A stretch of 64,000 bases of DNA from Synechococcus sp. PCC 7502 (GTDB taxonomy: Bacteria > Cyanobacteriota > Cyanobacteriia > Pseudanabaenales > Pseudanabaenaceae). The position numbers were made by a program, and so were the translations under genes. Each line of letters starts with the position of its first letter. Within the stretch, counting starts at the first letter, position 1. The stretch is taken from NCBI RefSeq assembly GCF_000317085.1, contig NC_019702.1, positions 402,394 through 466,393 on the forward strand. Reading direction: 5' to 3'. The notes under the pieces are model-generated. The model searched no databases and was not told the origin of the DNA. It worked only from the letters and a program-made list of their open reading frames with translations. Shown here piece by piece: positions 1-9,800 of the stretch.

Positions 1-766
1 TTTGCATTTGGTGAATAATGCCAGATTCAGTCACAACTATAAATGTAGAGGATTCATGATTCTGCACATATTTCAGTAGGGCTGTAGTTGAGCCAATAAA
101 GTCAGCGTGCCTAAGCACAGAGGTTTCACATTCAGGGTGAGCTATGACTTGAGAATTTTGGTAAATTTGCTTTAATTCCACCAACTTGCGTTCTGAAAAT
201 ATTTCATGCACCATGCAGCTACCCTGCCACAGTAATAAGTCCCTTCCTGTTTGTTCCATGACATACCTGCCCAGATTGCGATCAGGAGCAAAGATAATAG
301 GCTGATCCTTGGGAATTTGGTTAATAATCTTGACTGAGTTAGCACTGGTACAGATGATGTCGCTCATTGCCTTAATTTCCGCAGTGCAGTTGATATAAGA
401 CACAACTAAGTGATCGGGATGGGCAGCCTTAAATGCAGCAAATTCCTTGGGTGGACAACTATCGGCTAAGGAGCAACCTGCCTGCATATCGGGAATTAAA
501 ACCTGTTTATGGGGATTTAAAATTTTGGCTGTTTCTGCCATGAAGTGTACTCCTAAAAATACAATCACATCGGCATCGGTTTTGGCAGCCATCTGGGATA
601 AGCCCAGGGAATCACCTAAGTAGTCGGCAACATCCTGTAAATCAGCATCTTGATAATAGTGCGCCAAGATTATGGCATTCATTTCTTGCTTTAGGGCAGC
701 GATCTCCTTGAATAGATCAAGCGGAATTTTTGGTGTTGTTTTTAGTTTAGTTAAAGTTGCAAACAT
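1..766 (-). CDS. nadA: Quinolinate synthase NadA (partial, 3' end outside window)
   Basis: The minus strand opens at an ATG (764-766) and runs off the left edge, giving 255 codons of a roughly 320-residue family. It condenses iminoaspartate with dihydroxyacetone phosphate to quinolinate in de novo NAD synthesis, using a 4Fe-4S cluster. The translation holds the N-terminal LAHYYQ motif, a DSLGLS stretch, the [14 protein letters not shown] block, a [14 protein letters not shown] segment with a likely cluster cysteine, and [10 protein letters not shown]. The family assignment is by recalled sequence pattern and is firm; the missing C-terminus prevents checking the last cluster cysteine. Confidence 0.95.
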   Translation of the reverse strand, partial: MFATLTKLKTTPKIPLDLFKEIAALKQEMNAIILAHYYQDADLQDVADYLGDSLGLSQMAAKTDADVIVFLGVHFMAETAKILNPHKQVLIPDMQAGCSLADSCPPKEFAAFKAAHPDHLVVSYINCTAEIKAMSDIICTSANSVKIINQIPKDQPIIFAPDRNLGRYVMEQTGRDLLLWQGSCMVHEIFSERKLVELKQIYQNSQVIAHPECETSVLRHADFIGSTTALLKYVQNHESSTFIVVTESGIIHQMQ

Positions 767-1111
767 AGCGACCTCGGAGAAATTATAAGGTTTCTTAGGT
801 GGATAAGGTACGGTACAAAATCAATTTCTTAAGTTCAGAAATATGCCAGAATGCCTGATCGATTTGTTTTAACCGTCTTAATAGTAGGATTAATTATTAT
901 TTTATATTAAATTATAGTAAAAATCACCAAAAATACAAAGAAAATATTTATGAGCCTTTGATTTCGGCAAATTTGTTCCTAAGCTTGATTCCTGCATCAA
1001 CAAAAAAAGATAGCTACCTGTATTAGCAGCCATCAACATTTCTACCTAACCTTTGGGTGCAACCAACTAAATACTTAATTTATTAAATCCAATCGACTTC
1101 GGAGTTTTTGC
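767..1111. other. Intergenic stretch without a convincing gene
   Basis: This 345-base AT-rich stretch separates the nadA start from the DUF1400 stop. It must hold the nadA promoter, but I cannot place hexamers with confidence. A 19-codon hydrophobic open frame at 851-910 (plus strand) lacks a ribosome binding site and is not recognised as any known small photosystem or cytochrome subunit. Confidence 0.5.
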
Positions 1112-1693
1112 TTACTTACGCATCTGAAGGCGTTGCAGGAGTCTAGCAAGTGGTTCTGCCAAATTTGTGTAATCCTTAGCTAATCTTGCTTGAATTTGGG
1201 TGAGGCGATCGACCTCAATGATTATATCTGTAGGATATTTTTCTAAAAACTCAATTACAGAGATTTTATTATCATCGGCAAGGGAGGCAATAATGGCAGC
1301 CTTGATCGCTTCTACTGAGGCTGAGTCAGTACCCGGCGGGCGTAATGCTTGTCCTAGGTCCTGTAATAACAATTCAATCAGATAAGAATTTAAGAATTTA
1401 TCAACCACCACAAGGTTTAGATCGTACTGCTTAATATCAATGGTTACCCCCAAATAGCCCCGCACTAGGTTGGGATCAAGTTTAGCCGTTGCCAAAAGCC
1501 CAGATAGAAGGTCTGATTGTTCACCAGTATTAACCAATTTTCTCAGATCGGCTACTGGTAGCGATCTTTCCCCTCCAGAGGCTCGGAAAGATATTTGCTC
1601 AGCCGCATTAGCATTAGGTAAGTAAGAAAATATTCCTATACAGATAGAAAATAGAACTTGAGAAAGTGCAGTTTTAATTGAGGGCGATCGCAT
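1112..1693 (-). CDS. Secreted stand-alone DUF1400 domain protein
   Basis: This 193-residue protein begins with a signal peptide (hydrophobic core about residues 9-27, likely cleavage after the ANA of NANAA). The rest resembles DUF1400, a cyanobacterial domain usually found at the N-terminus of secreted alpha/beta hydrolases: the region starting at residue 31 with ISFRASGGERSLPVADL matches the usual opening of that domain. No hydrolase domain follows, so it is the domain alone. It lies 41 bases downstream of ccmK4 on the same strand and could be co-transcribed with it. Function is unknown; export to periplasm or lumen is inferred from the signal peptide. Confidence 0.75.
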   Translation of the reverse strand: MRSPSIKTALSQVLFSICIGIFSYLPNANAAEQISFRASGGERSLPVADLRKLVNTGEQSDLLSGLLATAKLDPNLVRGYLGVTIDIKQYDLNLVVVDKFLNSYLIELLLQDLGQALRPPGTDSASVEAIKAAIIASLADDNKISVIEFLEKYPTDIIIEVDRLTQIQARLAKDYTNLAEPLARLLQRLQMRK

Positions 1694-1734
1694 AGATGTA
1701 ATTATAGAGATTGATAGAAGTGAATAGGGATGTT

Positions 1735-2088
1735 TTATCTGCCAGACGGACCAGGGAGCCTAATTCCCTCAGTTGCTGCTCTATATACCTCTACTGTAGA
1801 GGAAAAGTCAATGGGTAATACAGCTACTACATTCTCATCGGGACGAGGAATTATGACCCAACCCTCTAATACCCCACCGTGGGCAGTTTCAACCGCAGCA
1901 ACTCCAGATTCCATAGCTGTTTTGACTTCGGAGACATCACCGCGAATCATTACACAAAATCTAGCACTACCACACCTGAGATAGCCAACTAATGTCACTC
2001 TTCCTGCTTTGACCATAGCATCGGCGGCGGCTAAAACCCCGGGAAAGCCTCTAGTTTCCAGTGCGCCTACTGCTTGTTGTGGTGCCAT
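1735..2088 (-). CDS. ccmK4: Carboxysome shell protein CcmK4
   Basis: A single-BMC-domain shell protein (117 residues) forming hexameric facets of the beta-carboxysome. The sequence shows the BMC core (GALETRGFPGVLAAADAMVK), the pore loop LRCGSARF around residues 37-44 and the WVIIPRPDENVVAVLPIDF block. R38 before the pore CGS is of the CcmK4 type, in contrast with the adjacent CcmK3. A C-terminal tail of about 20 residues follows the core. CcmK3/CcmK4 pairs form a satellite locus away from the main ccm operon in many cyanobacteria and are thought to tune shell permeability; the order ccmK3 then ccmK4 on the minus strand fits that. Confidence 0.92.
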   Translation of the reverse strand: MAPQQAVGALETRGFPGVLAAADAMVKAGRVTLVGYLRCGSARFCVMIRGDVSEVKTAMESGVAAVETAHGGVLEGWVIIPRPDENVVAVLPIDFSSTVEVYRAATEGIRLPGPSGR

Positions 2089-2316
2089 TTTAATTGATCT
2101 CCTAATTTTTTCTGAATTTATGTTGTTGAAATAGAATGAAATTAAATGAATTTGATTGAACTAGATTTGGGAATGGGGAGCTAGCTAGGATAGAACTCTT
2201 ATTTAATTTATTTAATCATCCCAAGAATATGTAACGTCTCGTATTGCTATTTTTAATGATTAATATTTTTGTTAGTAATTTTATTGGTGATTTTGCTGAT
2301 AATTTTTTAAATGGAA
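2089..2316 (-). other. ccmK3-ccmK4 intergenic spacer
   Basis: A 228-base AT-rich spacer separates the two shell genes, long for an operon and large enough for a separate ccmK4 promoter. A GATCTCCTAATT stretch just 5' of the ccmK4 ATG on the plus strand corresponds to AGGAGATC on the coding strand, a good ribosome binding site. I see no terminator-like hairpin. Confidence 0.4.
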
Positions 2317-2625
2317 TTACTGAAATGGGGCTGAAACTGCGGTGTAATCGATGGGTAAAACCGTAACCACATTATCGGCGGGATTTGGCACAATATAATG
2401 AGCAAACAGCTTACCATTATGGACATTTTTTTCTACCGCTTCTACCCCTGCTTCTACGGCTGCCCTAACTTCAGCAATGGTGCCTCGAATTGTGACTGTA
2501 AATTGTCCATTTTCCGAAGGTTCATAGCTAACTAATGTAACTTTGCCACTTTTGACCATAGCATCAGCCGCCGCCAATATGCCCGGAAATCCAATTGTTT
2601 CAATTACGCCTACTGCTAATGCCAC
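2317..2625 (-). CDS. ccmK3: Carboxysome shell protein CcmK3
   Basis: A 102-residue BMC-domain protein. The core (VGVIETIGFPGILAAADAMVK) and HYIVPNPADNVVTVLPIDY block are typical, but the pore-lining segment reads EPSENGQF (residues 35-42) rather than the K-I-G-S or R-x-G-S loop of CcmK1/2/4. An atypical pore is the hallmark of CcmK3, which by published work on the family does not make homohexamers readily and instead associates with CcmK4. It is the upstream member of the pair and is divergent from mutL across only 63 bases. Confidence 0.9.
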   Translation of the reverse strand: MALAVGVIETIGFPGILAAADAMVKSGKVTLVSYEPSENGQFTVTIRGTIAEVRAAVEAGVEAVEKNVHNGKLFAHYIVPNPADNVVTVLPIDYTAVSAPFQ

Positions 2626-2688
2626 AGAAAGTCTCCACGATTATTCAATTTAAATCTATTCGATCAGCTTTTCAATTTTAGGAGGCTA

Positions 2689-4296
2689 ATGACCATAATT
2701 CAAGTTCTGCCCAGTGAAGTAGTAAATTTAATTGCGGCGGGGGAAGTAATTGATTCGTTGGGAGCAGTGGTTAGGGAGTTAGTGGAAAATGCGATCGATG
2801 CCCAAGCTACACGCATTTACATTACGGTTTGGACTGAAAGTTTAAGTATTCAAGTTAGGGATAATGGGCATGGGATGAGCCCAGGTGATTTAGAGCAAGC
2901 TGCCACCGCCCACACTACCAGTAAAATTCATACTAAATCTGACTTACGCCAAATTCAAAGCTTAGGCTTTAGGGGTGAGGCTTTACATAGTCTGGCACAG
3001 CTATCCGATTTACAGATATGTAGTCGAGTTTCCGAACTAGAGGCGGGTTGGCAAGTAAGTTATGACAGCTTTGGTAATGCTATTGCTTCTAAAAATATTG
3101 CGATCGCCCTCGGCACCATTGTGACAGCCCGTCATATTTTCCAGAATCATCCCGCTCGCTTAGATGGCTTACCTAGTATTTCTCAACAGTTACGCAAACT
3201 TCAATTACTCGTCTCAGAAATGGCGATCGCCCATCCCCAGATCACATGGCAAGCTACCCTAGATCAAAAACACTGGTTCACGATTTGGGCGGGAGCAAAT
3301 GCTCAGGATATTTTGCCGCAGGTTGTGAAGTCTATCCGTGCCGAGGATTTAGTGCATGGTAGCGCAGGAGATACAACTATCACGATGGGCTTACCCAATC
3401 GCACCTCTCGCCACCGTCCAGACTGGGTAAGAGTGGCAATTAATGGCAGATTTATTCAGATTCCTGAACTAGAACAAACTATTATCTCGGCTTTTAGTCG
3501 CACTCTACCCCGCCACCGCTATCCAGTATGTATTGCCCATTTATGGGTTAATCCAAGCAAAATTGATTGGAACCGTAGCCCTGCTAAAAATGAGGTGTAT
3601 TTACATGACCTTAAGGATTGGCAAGATCAAGTTACTAATTTAATTACTAAACTCCTCAAATCTCCTGAACCAAGGGTATCTGCGGCGGTAAATCAACTGC
3701 TGCGCACGGCTGAAAGTAATACCAACTATCAGGCTAATGTTTCCCATACCTCTCAACTTAAGGTTTTGGCACAGGTACATAACACCTATATTTTGGCAGA
3801 GCGCTCAAGTGGTCTATGTTTGATTGAACAACATGTTGCCCATGAACGGGTACTATTTGAAAATTTAGAAACTCAGTGGGAAATCATACCCCTTGCATCC
3901 GCCATGATTGTTAAAAACCTATCGGATTTGGCAGTAGAAAGGCTAAGAGCTATTGGCATAGATATAGAAGAATTTGGAACGGTGTGGGTGGTGCGATCGC
4001 TGCCAAAGATTTTAATTGAGTCTTTTCCAGATATAGATAATCAATCAGGCGATCGGGAAGAAGTATTAATTGAATTAGGCTCGCAGGATATATCCCAAGC
4101 TAAAGCCACAGCTGCCTGCCGTAGTGCCATCCGCAATGGTACCAGCCTTGATTTGCCAGTCATGCAAGACCTTGTAAATAAATGGGAGCAAACTCGTAAT
4201 CCCCATACCTGCCCCCACGGTCGCCCAATTTGTTTGGCTTTAGAGTCTACCGATCTAGCTCGATTCTTTCGGCGTAACTGGATCGTGGGGAACTAA
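2689..4296 (+). CDS. mutL: DNA mismatch repair protein MutL
   Basis: A 535-residue GHKL ATPase that couples MutS mismatch recognition to strand removal. N-terminal ATPase motifs are visible: ELVENAIDA, DNGHGM, TSKI and GFRGEAL within the first 105 residues. The C-terminal domain keeps variants of the endonuclease signatures: EQHVAHERVLFE (usual form DQHA-x2-E-x4-E), ACRSAIRNG and CPHGRP, so a metal-dependent nicking activity is plausible, in line with the absence of MutH in cyanobacteria. The linker between domains is short. An AGGAGG lies 3 bases before the ATG, closer than ideal. The gene is divergent from ccmK3. Confidence 0.95.
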   Translation: MTIIQVLPSEVVNLIAAGEVIDSLGAVVRELVENAIDAQATRIYITVWTESLSIQVRDNGHGMSPGDLEQAATAHTTSKIHTKSDLRQIQSLGFRGEALHSLAQLSDLQICSRVSELEAGWQVSYDSFGNAIASKNIAIALGTIVTARHIFQNHPARLDGLPSISQQLRKLQLLVSEMAIAHPQITWQATLDQKHWFTIWAGANAQDILPQVVKSIRAEDLVHGSAGDTTITMGLPNRTSRHRPDWVRVAINGRFIQIPELEQTIISAFSRTLPRHRYPVCIAHLWVNPSKIDWNRSPAKNEVYLHDLKDWQDQVTNLITKLLKSPEPRVSAAVNQLLRTAESNTNYQANVSHTSQLKVLAQVHNTYILAERSSGLCLIEQHVAHERVLFENLETQWEIIPLASAMIVKNLSDLAVERLRAIGIDIEEFGTVWVVRSLPKILIESFPDIDNQSGDREEVLIELGSQDISQAKATAACRSAIRNGTSLDLPVMQDLVNKWEQTRNPHTCPHGRPICLALESTDLARFFRRNWIVGN

Positions 4297-4362
4297 GCTT
4301 GCATTTGAACTTCAAGGAAGTAGATAAATGTAGAGATCGCCCTTAATTGACTGGGCTAACTA

Positions 4363-5205
4363 TCAGCAGTCCCAATTATACAGAACCCCTGAAAAATCCA
4401 AATTCTTCAGAGCAGAAGCCTTAATCCAAAAGTTACCTACACCAATGTCACCCCACTCAATCGAAATCTTTTCCAGTTCACCTGGATCAAAGTCAATCTG
4501 GAACAGCAAGACGTATGGCTCCTCATTCTCTGGCAAATTCTTTCTAAAATCGTCTTGAGTAAAGTTAGGATAACCGCCGAGCCGATGCCCGCTTACAAAC
4601 CTCTCTTGATACTCATTATAAAGCGCGCGATTATTTGCCTGAAACACATCCCAGATTTCATTCCCAATCAACTTCTCAAATTGATAATCACAGCTAGAAA
4701 TTGGTGCAGCTTTGAGGGTAAAACTGAGAGTAAAACAATCATTTCGATGAGGGGTATACGAAGAGAAAACATAAAAGGGTATCAAGTCTTTATCGTAGTC
4801 CCATAGCGTAGGCAGAAAATCGAAATCTGTAACGAGATTATTTTCGTTTAAATCTAGTTCTGGAAAGTAGAGAACCCGAAATTTGGATTGTCTCGTAGGA
4901 TTTTCAAAATCTAGACCATACATTCCATCTTTGGCAATGTAAAACTGGAGGATTCCTGTTGTCGGAAACCCTGCTAAATGTGGAACTTCATCAAAGTTGA
5001 TTTGTGCGAGTAAATAGAGGTATTCGCCTTCTGGCGTTGTAGGATATTCAAGGTTTTTAGGTAAATATGGAAACCCTGCAAACTTGCTTTGCCAGAGCGT
5101 TGCTTCTCTAGTAAATCGTGTTTGAATATCGATGTACGATTTAATTGTTGGTTCGAGCTTGCTTCTGAATCTTTCTAAACTAGTCGGGAGATCAAGATCG
5201 ACCAT
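4363..5205 (-). CDS. DUF1963 (YwqG-like) protein
   Basis: A 280-residue cytosolic protein matching the YwqG/DUF1963 family: FAGFPYLPKNLEYPTTPEGEYLYLLAQINFDEVPHLAGFP is the usual opening with the L-AQI-F signature, and YVLLFQIDFDPGELEKISIEWGDIGVGNFWI is the conserved C-terminal strand region. The family's function is not established; it often appears in polymorphic-toxin and immunity-like contexts, but nothing here shows that. The gene is convergent with mutL and followed by a 432-base gene-poor stretch on its 5' side. Confidence 0.85.
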   Translation of the reverse strand: MVDLDLPTSLERFRSKLEPTIKSYIDIQTRFTREATLWQSKFAGFPYLPKNLEYPTTPEGEYLYLLAQINFDEVPHLAGFPTTGILQFYIAKDGMYGLDFENPTRQSKFRVLYFPELDLNENNLVTDFDFLPTLWDYDKDLIPFYVFSSYTPHRNDCFTLSFTLKAAPISSCDYQFEKLIGNEIWDVFQANNRALYNEYQERFVSGHRLGGYPNFTQDDFRKNLPENEEPYVLLFQIDFDPGELEKISIEWGDIGVGNFWIKASALKNLDFSGVLYNWDC

Positions 5206-5567
5206 ATTTTTAGTACTCGCAATAATTTCACATACGGCACTTATCTCAGAGAACCAAGACTAAGAAGTTTAACGTTTGATTAGACTGGGACTTTTTGTAT
5301 AGTATCTCAATTTTAGGTGAATAGCAGGAGAACTTCAGCATAATCACCCTATGGAAATCTGCATTGATTTACTTACTAAAATTGATTTACTTACTAAAGT
5401 TCAAAAATTTTGTCATCTGGATTAACTACTTACTTTCTCTCTAAAGCAATGAATTATGATGATGGATTTTTAAGATTTACCCCATTTATTGAGAATATTA
5501 TTGATTTCAACTTTATAAAAGGCTTAAGATAAACATCAATGTAGTCTTTTATCTCGATACTTACTAG
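5206..5567. other. Gene-poor intergenic stretch
   Basis: This AT-rich stretch lies between the DUF1963 start and the terminator of the CsgG-like gene. It contains an 18-base tandem duplication (listed separately). A 70-codon open frame on the minus strand (5454-5666) crosses the terminator and overlaps the neighbouring gene, so I do not accept it as coding. Promoter signals for the DUF1963 gene could lie at 5210-5330 but are not clear. Confidence 0.5.
5363..5398. repeat. Perfect 18-bp tandem duplication
   Basis: The unit ATTGATTTACTTACTAAA occurs twice head to tail with no mismatch, in non-coding DNA. It looks like a recent slippage or replication duplication; no function is proposed. Confidence 0.95.
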
Positions 5568-5598
5568 AAAAAACCCCCGATTATTATTGAGTTCGGGG
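5568..5598 (-). terminator. Rho-independent terminator of the CsgG-like gene
   Basis: On the minus strand a CCCCGA / TCGGGG stem with a 12-base loop is followed by G and six T. It starts about 40 bases after the stop codon of the CsgG-like gene at 5638. Confidence 0.85.
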
Positions 5599-5637
5599 AC
5601 TTGGTTGACTAAGCAAATGTAAATAAAATTTAGTGAG

Positions 5638-6627
5638 TTAATCCTCAGCAGGCTTGGCAATATCACCCACCTTGAACCCCTTACCGTTTAAGACCTTACC
5701 CACAGATGAGCCACTATCCACTTCTGTCAGTTGAACTCGACCAATGCGAGATGTTTGTCTTCTCAGAACTTTACCTGTGGCTGGGTCTTTAATTTCTTTA
5801 GTGACTCGTTCTACGGAAACAATCATGCCTGGCTTGAAACCATCCTGTCCACCCTTATTAAATGTTAAAGAATTACCACTGACATCCGCCACCACAGCCG
5901 TAACATTAGGTAAAACTGACGGTAATGCTGACACTCTGCTAGAGGCAGAAGCTAACTGAGTCACGATCTGTTGTACGGCTTTTTCACTGGCTGAACTCAA
6001 TAACTTGTCTGTATTACTGGTAGCAGAACCCGCAGTTCCTAAACCACTGATTACGGTAGAAGTATCACTTTGTTCTTCGGTACCAGCCCCATCGGCGGCA
6101 ACAATAATTTCACCCGTAGTAGTACCAACCATTCTTGCAGCTAATTTTACCTCTGCCACATTTTTAGTAGTAGCACTGCCAAATCCAAATAAACTTCCAC
6201 CTGAGGTATTGGTCTCTAGGTTAAAGCGGTTAACAGAGCCAATAATTAAAATATCTGCACCTAATGCTCGACCAATTTGTGCGGCGGTGGTTGCTTCTAT
6301 TCTGCCCGATGCCCCCAAATTTTGCTCTTTGAGAATTTCTTGAATCCTGCTGCGCTCAATTACGATGTATGTACCATCTTTGACAAGGCTATTAGTAATG
6401 AGGTCACTGATCCCTTTGGCGGGACCACCTGCACCAAATAAACTGTATCCCGCCCCAGTTAGTCCAGTACTGGCAAACTCAAAGTCTAAAACTGCCACTC
6501 GCTTTTTGGTTTTAACTTGAAGTTGCTCTACCCCTTGGGCATAGGTAGCGGCGGGTAAAGCTATAGTATTGGCACTAATTAGTCCCAGAATTGCTAAAGA
6601 GACGGTTAACCCATTGGCAATTTTCAC
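5638..6627 (-). CDS. CsgG/HfaB-like secreted protein
   Basis: A 329-residue protein with an N-terminal signal peptide (hydrophobic residues 5-28, cleavage probably near ATYAQ). The segment KKRVAVLDFEF followed by GISDLITNSLVKDGTYIVIERSRIQEILKEQNLGASGRIEATTAAQIGRALGADILIIGSVNRF is the CsgG-type fold seen in curli-assembly and penicillin-binding-protein-activator-like proteins. Middle residues are rich in G, S and T. The C-terminal 75 residues form a separate beta-rich region ending in GKGFKVGDIAKPAED, reminiscent of an outer-membrane-assembly LpoB/FlgT-like domain. No lipobox cysteine is present, unlike classical CsgG. Curli genes are not seen nearby, so the role is open. Confidence 0.75.
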   Translation of the reverse strand: MKIANGLTVSLAILGLISANTIALPAATYAQGVEQLQVKTKKRVAVLDFEFASTGLTGAGYSLFGAGGPAKGISDLITNSLVKDGTYIVIERSRIQEILKEQNLGASGRIEATTAAQIGRALGADILIIGSVNRFNLETNTSGGSLFGFGSATTKNVAEVKLAARMVGTTTGEIIVAADGAGTEEQSDTSTVISGLGTAGSATSNTDKLLSSASEKAVQQIVTQLASASSRVSALPSVLPNVTAVVADVSGNSLTFNKGGQDGFKPGMIVSVERVTKEIKDPATGKVLRRQTSRIGRVQLTEVDSGSSVGKVLNGKGFKVGDIAKPAED

Positions 6628-6832
6628 CTGACTTGCTCCTCAAAATTATTTTAAGTACTAACATATCATTCTTCAGTTAACAGTTGATCCAACAGACTTT
6701 GGCTCAAATATAGATAATGGATGATATTGCGATCGCTAAAATGCTCAGGGTTAACTAACTATTTTGATAAACTGTCATAATTTTAAACCCAAGATCAGTT
6801 CAAGATTTCCTAAGCCTGTTTTCAGTATTTCT

Positions 6833-9800
6833 ATGACTCCCAAGCTCCAAGCCAGATTAGATAGCTACTATCAGGAGGTGTCGGCGGTAATCCTTGCTCG
6901 GCAAAACCCCATTACAGGACTATTACCTGCCAGTACTGCTATCAATGCCCACGGTAATTACACCGATGCTTGGGTGCGAGACAATGTTTATAGTATTTTG
7001 GCAGTTTGGGGCTTGGCTTTGGCATATCGGAAATTAGATAGTGATCGCGGGCGCACTTATGAGCTAGAACAAAGTGTAGTTAAGCTAATGCGGGGCTTAC
7101 TATTTGCCATGATGCAGCAGGCACAAAAAGTCGAAAAATTTAAAGTGACCCAAGCTCCCCTCGATGCCCTTCATGCTAAATACAGCACTGCCACGGCTGC
7201 CACTGTAGTTGGCGATGATCAATGGGGACATTTACAACTGGATGCTACATCTCTGTATGTATTGATGTTGGCACAGATGACTGCTTCAGGCTTGGCTATT
7301 ATTTTTACCATTGATGAAGTTAACTTTATTCAAAATTTAGTCTATTACATTGGGCGTGCCTACCGTACCCCCGACTATGGCATCTGGGAACGGGGCAATA
7401 AGGCAAATCATGGTAAACCTGAACTCAATGCTAGTTCTGTGGGGATGGCGAAGGCAGCTTTAGAGGCGATCAATGGACTAGATTTATTTGGAGTTAGGGG
7501 CAGTCAAGCATCGGTAATTCACGTTTTACTAGATGAAATTGCTCGGACTAGAACGACTTTGCGATCGCTTTTACCAAGAGAATCCAGTTCCAAGGAAGTA
7601 GATGGGGCATTATTAAGTGTAATTGGCTATCCCGCCTTTGCTGTGGAGGATCAAGCTTTAGTGGATCGCACCCGCAACAAGGTGATTTCCAAGCTGGAAG
7701 GCAAATACGGCTGTAAAAGATTCCTGCGGGATGGACACCAAACCGTCATTGAAGATGCTAAGCGTTTGCACTATGAGCCGTGGGAACTAAAGCAATTTGA
7801 GCATTTGGAATGTGAGTGGCCCCTGTTCTTTACCTATTTAATGTTAGATGCGTTATTTAGAGGCGATCGCTCCGAAGCAGAGGCATACTTTCAAAAACTT
7901 CAACCTCTGTTAATCGAAAAAGATGGCTATCAGTTATTACCCGAACTATTCTTTGTTCCCAGTGCCAATATAGAAGCAGAACGGCAGCAACCCCAAAGTC
8001 AACCCCGTCTCCCTAATGCTAATCTCCCCTTGGTGTGGGCGCAGAGTTTGTATCTATTGGGGAAATTATTACGAGAAGACCTGCTAGCGATCGGAGATAT
8101 TGATCCCCTCGGACGACATTTACAAATTACTAACTATCGCCTGCCTGTGGTGCAAATTGCGCTCTTAGCTGAGGATAAAAATTTACAATCCGAACTTGCT
8201 ACCTATGGGATTGAAACTCAAACGCCCAATCAAATTGCCCCAATTCAAGTCCGACAAGCGGAAGATTTATCTAAAATTTATTATCACATTGGACGCAACG
8301 ATAAACTCCAACTTACGGGCAGACCAATTCGGCGACTTCGGAGTCTGACTACTTCAAGGATGTTTCGGATTCGAGGGGAGGCGATCGCTTTCTTGCCATC
8401 GTTTTTAGATCAAGCACAGTTTTATCTCACCCTTGACTATCATTTTTTAGTTTCCCAAATTAAAGGGGAATTAGTCTACATCCAAAGGCACTGGCACCAT
8501 CGGGGGCGACCAACCATGACTTTGCTGCTAACCCATCGCATGTTTGAAACCGAAGGCAAAGAAGCAGCGATCGCCCAATCGCCATTTCTCCAACTCCTAA
8601 AGGAACTGCAAAACGGCACCTGTAATGGGGTAACTATTAAGTTAGGTGGACTGCATCAACTGCTGATCACTGCTGCCACAGAACGCATTGACTTTATCCA
8701 TGATTTCCAGTTTTCGGAGTCAGCTTTAACAGAAACGCCGCCCATTTCTGAATATTTGCAAACGGATATTAATGCCAGCTATCCCTTATCCCATACCCAA
8801 GAATTCCTATTGGAATCAGAGCGAGATGTATCCCAATTATTATTACGCTTGCAAGCATCAAGGAACCTATATGAACAAATAGATTTACTGGAAACCCTAA
8901 CCCAACTGCGAGGACAGGAATTTGATACCAGATTACATGGCGAATATTTAGCGATCGCTGATCTATTAAATGAAGTCTATGCTAAGGCAGGAAAGTGGCG
9001 GTTATGGACAATTATTCGGCGGGCTGCGGGTTTAATGGGTAAAACTGATATTGGTTTGGGTGACGCTGTTACTAGTATTTTGATTCAAGGCAAACAAATT
9101 GCCGTAGGGAAATCCTATAGTGAAGCATCTTTGATTACTGACCCCATCCCCTCGGCGGAAGTAATGGCAAAAATTGAAGAATTCCGTAGTGCTGATATTA
9201 GAGAGCGATCGCTGACCCAAGAAATTATTATCTATCTCAGTGTGTTAATTAAAGCTGAACCTGAGCTATGTGATGGCTTACTCACCCTCCGAGTTGGCTA
9301 CTTAATTCTGCTAATTACCAGCGAGCTAGCACAGGAATTAAAAGTTACCCAAGACGAGGCATACGAACATCTGATGGGGCTGAGTCCTTTTGCGGTTAAA
9401 AGCCGATTGCGTCAAGTGCTAGTGGGCTATGATAACCTTAACCAAACTTTATTTCGCCAAGAATCCCTGCAAGTAAATCTGCAACAAGAGATTAAATGGG
9501 TAATTCCCACAGATATTAATTTATCCCAAACAGATCAACTCCAAGATCAACATCAGGATCAAGATCAAACTGAACAATCCTATTGGTTGCAACAACGCCA
9601 GCGTGATGGGGGACTTAATCGTGTTCCGAAAGGTTTTTATCCTCAAGTCTGGCAGGTAATGCAGCATTGTAAGGGTATTGTGATTGGGGATAAGCTCGAT
9701 CGCCGCAATCGCCTAGATAGTGACATAATTTTGGCAGAAATGACCGCAGGAGAGAAAAACTTTGCCCTTCGGATTGAGCATCTATTGAATAAAATCCAAG

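Noticed and set aside
851-910. 19-residue hydrophobic open frame MPDRFVLTVLIVGLIIILY
   Set aside because: Length and hydrophobicity resemble a small photosystem peptide, but no known family matches and there is no ribosome binding site.
5454-5666. 70-codon minus-strand open frame
   Set aside because: It crosses the CsgG-like gene's terminator and overlaps its 3' end; no ribosome binding site and composition is low-complexity.
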